Below are positions 56,401-64,000 of a stretch of 64,000 nt of DNA, piece by piece (positions within the stretch are counted from its first letter, which is position 1; each line of letters starts with the position of its first letter). Under the pieces are notes generated by a model that made no database searches, was not told the DNA's origin, and worked only from the letters and a program-made list of their open reading frames with translations. The stretch is from NCBI GenBank assembly GCA_020746835.1, contig JAGPNK010000013.1, positions 1,178,001 to 1,242,000 of the forward strand. The letters run 5' to 3'. A program made the position numbers and the translations under genes. Source of the stretch: Stachybotrys elegans. Taxonomy: Eukaryota; Ascomycota; Sordariomycetes; Hypocreales; Stachybotryaceae.

Positions 56401-56437
56401 CACTCCAACGATAGAGGTACTGCCGGTCGTCCTGTAG
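53420..56437 (+). CDS. secreted subtilisin-like serine protease with PA domain
   Basis: Large extracellular S8 protease (C5a-peptidase/Vpr-like type). Seven exons (53420-53554, 53611-53949, 53998-54058, 54104-54209, 54262-54316, 54369-54428, 54479-56437) sum to 904 aa in phase. A signal peptide is followed by an I9-like prodomain. The catalytic triad is D149 (AIIDSGIDYNH), H200 (GHGTHVAGI) and S519 (SGTSMACPYVAGVAA). A protease-associated domain (ALVRKGTCNVYTKQANLEKF) is inserted between His and Ser. The C-terminal 350 residues form beta-sandwich Fn3-like domains. First intron: donor GTTCGA, acceptor TAATAG, chosen because it restores KKFILEAQSGSGLSILRQ. Likely used in nutrition or host protein breakdown. 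Confidence 0.93.
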
Positions 56438-57010
56438 AGTTACTAGTAAGATTTAATTCGACATAATTGTGAGCTAATTTGGCTTGCTTTGTGGGAACAA
56501 GCGGAGAGGCAGCCGAGATTGTCTTGACAGCCGCAAGTACAGTTCTTTGGAATAAGATGTGTCATAGTCTGACCAACACCTCCACAGCGTCACGCCGGCG
56601 CAAAGACTACTGCGATTGCAGACTGCTATTACCCACTCCCCGACACCATTTCAGGTTAGGACTCCCGACACAACACTACTTTATTTGAACTACACTCAAT
56701 GTCTGTACGGATCGACTGCTTCCGATGCGGAAATCTCCGTGACAATTTCACCAAGAGGCGAGCAAGGATGAGTTCATAATGGTTCAGCGTTAGGGCGAGG
56801 CTAGTCACCAGGCCTTGGGTAAATGACAATCACATGCGCACAAGACCTGCTGTAGTGCTATTGGACTGTGAACTGTTGTAGCCGAGGAGGAGCGTGGAAT
56901 GAATCGGAAAAGTCAGGTAATATGTAGTATTTTGTCTTGAAATATACCAAACTAAAAGCTGTTGGCTCAAAGTATACAGCAGATACTCTGGGGTCCTTGC
57001 TTGCCACCCC
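56438..57010. other. convergent intergenic region
   Basis: About 570 bp between the convergent subtilase and GH12 genes. No gene seen. Confidence 0.4.
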
Positions 57011-57833
57011 TCAGTAGGCCTCGGCCCAGAAGTTCGAGCAAGTAAAGGTCGCGCTGTTTCCAGTAAAGGGCTCGGTTCCGAATTGGTAGGCTGCAAGAAG
57101 ACAACGGTTAGCTTATAGAGGCTAGCCCGGAACAGCTTTCTTGACTTACTGAGCAGATACTGGTTGTTTGCGGGGAAGCCGTGTTGGTCACGGACGTAGT
57201 CAAAGTACCTGCGAAGATCTCCGCTGAAGTAGTTGCGCTGCTGAGGCGCGACAAAGCTGTAGACCCTCATGGAGCCGTTCATACCAATAAACAGCTCCCA
57301 CTGCACCCCTTCGACGGTAACATAACCGACGGAAGAACCGATAGGCCAAATACTACCAATTCTTCCAAGCCTTGTTTAGAGTTAGCATTGCGTCCATGAC
57401 GCTCGACAAGAATAGTGGCATACCAAATCATAAGCTCATAGTCGCCGCTGTGGGTAGCGTGGTTTGGGTCAGAAGCGGTGAACAGGTCGTACGCAACGTT
57501 GGCCCGGATGTTGCTTCCAGAGTAAGACCAAGAAGCAGTACTTGGAAGAGAGCTGATCTGGTTCACAATGCGCTTCTGGGGCAGTTGGCGGCCAGAGTAT
57601 GGGTAAGCCTTGACATTGTCCTGGCCTCCTGACCAAGACCAGGTGCTTCGCCAAGCTACACCTCCGTATTCAACTCTGTCAACATAGGTGCACTGGGATC
57701 CTTGCCCAAAGCCAGAGCCCCAGACGTTGTTGTTGAACTCATATCCATTGCCGGCGTGGTAGCCGTACTGGTCGCAAAGCTGTTGAGCCAGGGCCAAGCC
57801 CGAGAACAGGGACAGAAAAGCGAATGCCTTCAT
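57011..57833 (-). CDS. secreted GH12 endoglucanase / xyloglucanase
   Basis: Beta-1,4-glucan or xyloglucan hydrolase. Exons 57424-57833, 57150-57370 and 57011-57090 give 236 aa, the usual GH12 size. The signal peptide is [16 protein letters not shown]. The jelly-roll fold motifs [22 protein letters not shown] (Glu nucleophile in YELMIW), [20 protein letters not shown] and the C-terminal [16 protein letters not shown] (acid/base Glu in GTEPF) are all present. Upstream in-frame codons would add 29 residues but break the signal peptide. Together with the pectin methylesterase it points to growth on plant material. Confidence 0.93.
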
Positions 57834-60176
57834 TGCGATGAGATATGATGCCCGGACTATTCGTTTTCGACCAAAGGTGCTGATCGAAGACCAAGTAAGA
57901 AAACCCGTGCCAGATCCCATGATTTATAGTCCCGTCTTGTAATGTGCCTCCGGCATCAACCATATCTGGACGAGCCTTGTGCCTGGTGCCTGGTGCCCCG
58001 TGGCATGGACAAGGTATAACAGACGGGCTAATTTTTGGTTCTCATGGCCATCCAATAAGATGCCATGATGTCGTTCGATTCGGTAGGAAGGCCACATGGG
58101 TTGCAACCTCCATTGACTTTTCGGATCTTCGGGATCTGGCAGCAAACACCGAATTAGCTTGGCCACACCAATGCCCAGGAACTCCCAATTGGTGGGCTAT
58201 CTTGCAGGGCCTTCCACTTGCTTGAAGGAGCAACAGCAGCGCCGGACACGGAGCTGCGAATGCCGATCTTGCTAATTTGGTTGCAGTTCAGGAGAAGACG
58301 AGGATGAAACTCGGGGCCAAGAGCTCTCTGTGGTTCGCTTGGCAATTTAGTAATCGGCCCTTAATGGCCATATCTCGGTCTAGACGCGTGGCATTGGACA
58401 CCTTAGTGGGGATCATATGAACCAGTTAAGGAGTTCCGGAAGAAAGGATAAAGCTCTAGCTCCGCAATGTGCTCCAGGGAGCTGGTGGCCTGCCACTTAT
58501 GGCTGGGGGGAAAGCTGGTGTTGGGAGCTGTCAAGGTCCAAACTCTTTGGGGTTTTGATATGCATTCATGCTTACGGTTAGTAGGGAAGCCGATCCGGCA
58601 GCAAGGGAAGAAGTCTGCGCTAGGATGCGCAGAGCCAACGAGGAGCAATCCTGACGTTGTCGCCATCCCGGTGTTTCATGTGGACCTTTCGGCGGCACGC
58701 AGGAACCGCACATTTAGCCGGAACCCTAAAGCCTACTTACGGCTCTTGTACTTTGGTTCCGATCTTGGTTCGATGTGAGCGCGAGGGCGGAAATTTGACA
58801 TACTCCACGCATTCGAACATTCCTGCTTATATGAAGTCAAGCCTCGCAGTGGTTTCAACAATGCATATCCGGAGATTACCAACCAGAGCAACGGCTTATT
58901 TGAGAACTGTTTGAGGTAGGCTATTCATTTCGTAGGCTATATCATGGATATTACAGAGCGTTCAATTCCACAATCGTAACGGAAGGTCTTTCACATCGCA
59001 CCAATTATCGCTCTCAGCTGGGCGTCACTATCTTGCTCAGGCTTTTCCTCCGCTCGGAGACACTACCATACGCGTATGGTGGGTTATAACAGACCCCTGG
59101 CAATAGCGCTGTCTTGACCAGGATCAACAGATTGCGTGTTGATTAGCACCAGGTGGCGTCAATTTGTTTTCCCTCCGGCGATCCAGGCCAAAATAAAGCT
59201 CAACCAGGATTGACTGATGGTGGGGAAATTTGGGACACTCTTGGACGCTATATAATAGAAGCTGCCGACTAGCATGTGAGAGGTTACAGGCGTGATGATT
59301 TATCCTTCCCTTGGTTGTACACGAGCAGTTCGGCAGAGCAGCACCAATGGAGAGCGACCTGCATTCGGCCTTAGAAGAGACCCGAAAGGTGAATTGATGT
59401 CTATCAAATACTGTGGGATCTATATAATGTTTGGCACTTGCGATTGCATAGGTACGAGAGCGTTGAAAGGGAGACGGCCTGTGGTCGGTCTTGGGGATGG
59501 CCAGACGCCTATAAAGACGGCAGCAGAGATACACTGACCATTACCTGGTCCCGTCGAGGAGGCAGGTTTGCGCCAACGAGCAGCAGGCGCTTCATAGAGA
59601 CCCAACGGCTCGGAATCAATGTAAAACGAGGGGGAGCAGGTTTTGTCATCCCGAAATCCAGGAGCAATGTCCTGCCTCATGCTGCCCTTTGATTCACCGA
59701 CAAAGCTCTGTATGCTTTTGGAGTACGAGAGAATCAAAGCGAGTAGCTCACCCAGATTGATATTTTGTGCTTGAGTTTGTGCCGTGGCTGCGGACAGCCG
59801 AGTAGGTCAGTCAGTCGAGCCCATTTCCTCACCTAGGCCAGCCGGTGGCCTCCCCGGTGGCCCGGACTCCCCCGCTTCACTCAGATATTCCAGTGCGTCG
59901 ACAAAGCAATCTGTCTGATTGTGTGCCGCACTCACCTTAGAAGCCTATCTCGTTACTTTTGTTCGCCCAGCACATTGTATAAACGCCTGGACAGACACCT
60001 TGTTGGTATGCAATCATCTAAGCATGGAATTCCTATTTCAGCCCCGACATGTGGCGGCCATGAGAAGCTTCTTTCCCCTTCGCCTAAGTATCTACTTTCA
60101 AGTTGGTAGGATAAGCGACGCACCAGACTCGTCTTGTCACTTGCACCCTGGTTGTTCTTCTGAGCTTAGTGAAGCT
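57834..60176. other. gene-poor divergent intergenic region
   Basis: About 2.3 kb between the divergent GH12 and HNH/APH genes. Short open frames (under about 140 codons, both strands overlapping each other) show no signal peptide or family motif. I see no RNA gene. Confidence 0.4.
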
Positions 60177-62069
60177 ATGGCTTCCAATGCTGAGGTTGAG
60201 GCAGCACTGTCGCTCATCGACAGCCAAGAGCTACCCTACCCTTCTGACGAAATCCTGCGCTCCTTCGTCCAACAGGCTCTGCATCCAATCCTCGCGGCCA
60301 GGTACATCAGTGACAGGCTGCAGAGAGATCTAGCCTCCGCCGTCGTCTCCGACTGGTCCTTCATCATTACCGCCCGTAAGTTTCTTCACTCTCATCAGTC
60401 GCCCAGCTTCCATGTCTGACGTACAAAGTCATGCGCAATGGTCGCCCCCCGCCAGCTCCCGATGCAGCCGTGAAAAAGGAGATATGGGCACGCGACGCAG
60501 GGCAGTGTTGCATCACTGGTAAAAAGGGCAGCCTCTGGGATCCCCTGCCTGTCCTTCCCGTCCTGCCTGTCCCATCGGCATGGGTAACTACTCAGGTACG
60601 GTTTGCCCTGTAGTGTGCATGCAAGGCACATCGCATCAGATTTGACCAAATATTCACCAGAACCCCCATGTCCATGATATGCTTGGTGCCTTCTTCACCC
60701 CTCAATACAGGGATTGGTGGCTATGGTATGCCGAACATCCAGATCAGACACTACCCCATCAGAGCCACTGGCTGGTCTGCACGTCGGCAGCCAGGGCATT
60801 TGCAGACGGCCATGTCAAGCTGGATAGGCAGCTACCATCCATGACTGAGGTGAGCCCTCCCGCGAGGCGTTGATATTTAATTGCTTTCGGACCATGGGCC
60901 AACAGCTGACACGGCCGCAGTACGAGGTCAACCCTGTTTATGTTGGACCTCCAGTAAAGCTTGGTACCCGGGGTCGCTTCGCTCTTCTTGGCGATCATTC
61001 AAGGCTTTGCCTTTTGATGAAGATCGATCCGCGATTTATCGGCACCCATGCTCGATTCGCTGCTGGACTCCGGTATCTCGACGTCGCCGCGGACATTTCT
61101 GCGGACAATCTATCTCGCCCACCAGCCACCCAGAATAGAGATCTCCTGCAAAGATCATGCGAGCGGCCCCTGTTCGCTCAAGATACGACACCCCCGTCTC
61201 GCCTGGGCTTGGTTGGGCGGCTTTTCTTTTTCATTTGGCGCAGGCTGCCTAATGCATTTAGACTATCGGCCTACGGACTCCTGAAAGACCTTGCCAAACG
61301 CTATTACGCAGAGCGAGACACACCCGCAGTGCAAAGTCTTCCATTTGGGCTTTACCTGAAGGAGCACGAAGAGCCCGAGGTATGTCGCAATGAGTTCAAC
61401 GCCATGCAGACCATTCGTCAACACACGACTGTTCCAGCTCCTATACCTTTGGACATGGCAGTGGATTTCACGGAAGATCATGACATTTTCACATCAAAGT
61501 CGTATATTCTCATGTCAAAGGTCCCCGGATATCCTCTGCATCGGTGCTATCGGCTTATGCAAGATAGTGATCATGCACAACTCGCAGATGCAATGAAGGG
61601 TTACATCAATCAGCTCCGATCTATTCCCAAGGTGACGAGCTCTGAAACAGCAATTTACAATACCCTTGGTGGACCATGTAGAGATAACCGTGTCCGTAGT
61701 GGCACGCCTGTTGGGCCGTTTGCTGACGAGGCAGCGTTTAGTCACATGCTGCCATTCCCAGACGACCCGGGCCGCTCTGGACACATGATTACCTTTACGC
61801 ACGCCGATCTTAACCCGCGGAACATTCTAGTAGATCGGAGCATCAGGCCTGACGGAAGTCGCTGCTGGAAGATCACAGGCATCGTGGACTGGGAAACCGC
61901 GGGCTATTGGCCAGAATATTGGGATTTGACCAAGGCCATGTTCGAGGGCTTCAGGTGGAGCAAGCGGTACAATGACCGCTTTGTCAAAGCGACCTTTGCG
62001 CCGCTCGGCGACTACACACAGGAGCTTGACGTGGAGACAAGGAGTTGGGAAATTGGCGACGGTATATGA
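60177..62069 (+). CDS. fusion of HNH-like Cys/His domain and APH-type phosphotransferase
   Basis: Four exons (60177-60375, 60429-60595, 60661-60849, 60921-62069) give 567 aa in phase. The N-terminal 180 residues hold an HNH-nuclease-like core (IWARDAGQCCITGKKGSLWDPL, NPHVHDMLGAFF). The C-terminal part is an aminoglycoside-phosphotransferase/choline-kinase fold: EHEEPEVCRNEFNAMQTIRQH, ILMSKVPGYPL, the catalytic FTHADLNPRNILVD and the metal-binding ITGIVDWETAGYWPEYWD. The APH motif is HAD rather than the usual HGD, a tolerated change. I recall similar fungal two-domain proteins, but no function is known to me. No signal peptide is seen. Confidence 0.78.
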
Positions 62070-62262
62070 TAGGAACAGGATACTTCATGTTCAGTGTGCG
62101 TGGAATTCGATTGATGCTTTTTGACTTGCTTGCCAAATATATAAACGATGAATGCACTGCTGCAAGATGCCATCCGTTTTACCTCTCTCATCCTTTAATT
62201 TGGTAACGGTCTACCACGATTAAAACCACATTTCCCAGAAGTCTCCGACGCTCGATATCACA

Positions 62263-63039
62263 ATGACATCCTCGTCCACCTCCGACTTACACATCAACCC
62301 ATCGTCACCTCATACGCACACCGTTGTCTTCTTACATGACCGAGGGGACAATGCGCAGAGTTGCAAGATGTCTTTAGGCCACTGGCGGGATTCTCGCGGT
62401 CGTTCTCTTCCCGAGGTCTTTGGTACATTCCGGTGGGTTTTCCCTCAAGCTCCGCTGCGAAGGTGCGCCAGTTTGGGGGTGACATGGCCTCAGTGGTTCG
62501 ACACATCGGACGGGCGCGCCTTTTCCAGCAACCAAGACCGCGAGGCTGAGGGGCTAAGGCAAGTCATCCCGATTCTTCAAAAGATCATTGCCGCCGAGGT
62601 GTCTACGCTTGGCGGGCGGTGGGATCGCGTGATACTGGCGGGGAGCAGCATGGGCGCTGCGACTGGCGCTCACATCCTCTTCAACCTCGATATACCCAAG
62701 GCCAACGGCGGCCGACTGGCGGCTTTCATGGGTTTCTCCTGCCGTTGCCCGTTTGCTGGCAGAGATCTGGCCGCAGTGCGCAAGGCTGTCGGGCTCAAAA
62801 ACACACCCCACGGCAACGAGGTCGTTGCTGGGACGCCAATGTTGCTGGAGCACTGCGCCGACGACGCCCTTGTACGGGTATATGACGGCAAGGCAATGCG
62901 AGATACTTTGCGCGGATTTGGGGCGCAAGTTGAGTGGAAGCTGTATCCCGATGGGGGAAACTGGTTCAACTCACCCCAAGGCGCAGATGATGCAATCAAG
63001 TTCTTGAGCAGGCATGTGCTTGCTCAAGAATTGCAGTAA
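62263..63039 (+). CDS. acyl-protein-thioesterase / carboxylesterase-like protein lacking the catalytic His
   Basis: Single exon, 258 aa, alpha/beta hydrolase of the phospholipase/carboxylesterase (acyl-protein thioesterase) family. The oxyanion region HDRGDN (about residue 25), nucleophile elbow GSSMG (S129) and acidic segment EHCADD (D200/D201) are present. Where relatives read GGHW or GGHE, this protein reads DGGNWF, so the expected catalytic His is Asn233. If the base is correct the enzyme may be inactive or use another residue. No signal peptide is seen, so it is likely cytosolic. Confidence 0.82.
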   Translation: MTSSSTSDLHINPSSPHTHTVVFLHDRGDNAQSCKMSLGHWRDSRGRSLPEVFGTFRWVFPQAPLRRCASLGVTWPQWFDTSDGRAFSSNQDREAEGLRQVIPILQKIIAAEVSTLGGRWDRVILAGSSMGAATGAHILFNLDIPKANGGRLAAFMGFSCRCPFAGRDLAAVRKAVGLKNTPHGNEVVAGTPMLLEHCADDALVRVYDGKAMRDTLRGFGAQVEWKLYPDGGNWFNSPQGADDAIKFLSRHVLAQELQ

Positions 63040-63416
63040 GATTCTTTTTCGATGCGAAACTCGCATCACATCCTTGCTCGTCATGGATAGGCTGCCGGAG
63101 TCGCGTTCTCCTTGTTCTGCGCAGGCCAGGGCTCCAGGGCAAATGGTTCAGACTTAGGGAGGCAATCGGACGGAACTGTAGCGCATACGGCGGACTAGTC
63201 TAATTGGTAGATAGTATGAAAGTCAAGTCCATCATTGCTTACAATGGCTTGCCAAACATTCATTGCTCACGCGAGAACCTTGATCACGATAGTGGCGAAA
63301 GCTTTGTTGGAAATGGTCTATTCGCGATGCTAAAAGACAATAAACCAAATAAACTAACACCAATCAAGCCAGCTGCTCTGTTCGAAACCCGCTCGTACAG
63401 AGTAGCTGCTCTCCTC
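63040..63416. other. convergent intergenic region
   Basis: About 380 bp between two convergent genes, with no gene seen. Confidence 0.4.
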
Positions 63417-63998
63417 TCAGTGCTTTATGTGGTCCCGTAACCAGCCCGATGGGAAAGGCTTGCACATCTCCGCTTCCAGGAGTTTCTGGGAACGCTGCTT
63501 GTCCCAGAACATGAACCCCAGCCATCTCCACTTCCGGAAGACTTCATTGACCGAGTCAGGGTTCCCCCGCTGCTCTACTGGCACGCGTATTAGATCTTGG
63601 CCCCAGCCACAGCCTTTCTCGGTATGAATTGCGTCGTGCCATGCCCATGGTGGGCTTGTTGGGCTTTCTGGTTCCAGGTTGCTAGGCGATGTGCTTGTAT
63701 TGACACAAGGGCAAGAAATGCCAGGATGCGCATGGCGACCCGTTGTTAGGAAGATGGTCCCAAAATAAGTCGTTATCTCAGTATTGTGCGTCATGTATCG
63801 TATACTCAGACGTTTCGGTAACCCCCCACCCACCCCCTCTGAGATCTCGTGTAACTTGTCGTGAAAAGCGCCAAGGTCGGTGAGATTCAATGCTCTGTCT
63901 TTGGGGTAATATCTGCCATGTAAAGGATTGCGCCATATTTCCTCAAAAGTCTCTATTGAATTATGGAGTGCGCCGATGAAGTAATTCATCTGCGACAC
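63417..63998 (-). CDS. hypothetical protein, 5' end cut by the window edge
   Basis: Not recognised. The frame is open from its stop at 63417 to the right edge; the first in-window ATG is at 63989, but the frame is also open beyond it, so the true start or an upstream exon may lie outside. The visible 190 residues are soluble and Trp-rich near the end (RKWRWLGFMFWDKQRSQKLLEAE). A Ser/Pro-rich middle (NTSTSPSNLEPESPTSPPW) could be a linker or an unspliced intron. Confidence 0.5.
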   Translation of the reverse strand: MSQMNYFIGALHNSIETFEEIWRNPLHGRYYPKDRALNLTDLGAFHDKLHEISEGVGGGLPKRLSIRYMTHNTEITTYFGTIFLTTGRHAHPGISCPCVNTSTSPSNLEPESPTSPPWAWHDAIHTEKGCGWGQDLIRVPVEQRGNPDSVNEVFRKWRWLGFMFWDKQRSQKLLEAEMCKPFPSGWLRDHIKH

Positions 63999-64000
63999 CT

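Overview
The window comes from a filamentous ascomycete (Pezizomycotina, most likely Sordariomycetes). Most genes carry short (about 47-100 nt) GT-AG introns with CTAAC/CTGAC-type branch sites, there is no operon structure, and families such as DUF3328/UstYa, con-13-like proteins, DUF3638/DUF3645 giants, GH12 and fungal GMC oxidoreductases are present. I rebuilt 22 complete gene models by following splice sites and reading phase. Each sums to a whole number of codons; the M61 start and the small gene at 18.6 kb are less certain. I also list one single-exon C2H2 gene with an uncertain start, one frameshifted gene, one unresolved ORF and one gene cut by the right edge.

Left part (0-19.5 kb): a secreted GMC oxidoreductase, an SDR-type epimerase, a con-13-like secreted HExxH protein, a Ure2-type glutathione transferase, a secreted M28 leucine aminopeptidase, argininosuccinate lyase (arginine synthesis), an odd intron-containing class II tRNA, a C2H2 zinc-finger protein, a perfect 22-bp inverted repeat with nested tandem copies, and a DUF4238 gene followed at once by a small gene of unknown function.

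Polysaccharide locus (19.6-27.4 kb): a cellulose-synthase-like GT2 enzyme, a membrane-anchored glyoxal/galactose-oxidase-like radical copper oxidase and a membrane-anchored heparinase II/III-like protein sit side by side. This recalls the cslA-glxA pair of Streptomyces and suggests one machine that makes, oxidises and trims a cell-surface glycan.

Peptide locus (30.2-36.9 kb), the most interesting part: a spliced gene encodes a 262-residue secreted precursor built of 15 near-identical AYGRHTDDV repeats, five of them followed by a KR (Kex2-type) site. It is transcribed divergently from a UstYa/DUF3328 oxidase gene. A second UstYa gene and an M61-family metallopeptidase with a PDZ-like tail follow. 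This is the layout of a dikaritin-like fungal RiPP cluster, with a core sequence I do not recognise. No tyrosinase, methyltransferase or dedicated exporter gene lies next to it.

Right part (37-64 kb): a pectin methylesterase, a 3124-residue DUF3638/DUF3645 ATPase-like protein, an OPT-family oligopeptide transporter, a large secreted subtilase, a GH12 endoglucanase, an HNH-like/APH-kinase fusion, an acyl-protein-thioesterase-like protein with Asn where the catalytic His should be, and an unrecognised gene running off the edge. The secreted hydrolases (CE8, GH12, subtilase, M28) suggest a plant-, litter- or host-associated lifestyle.
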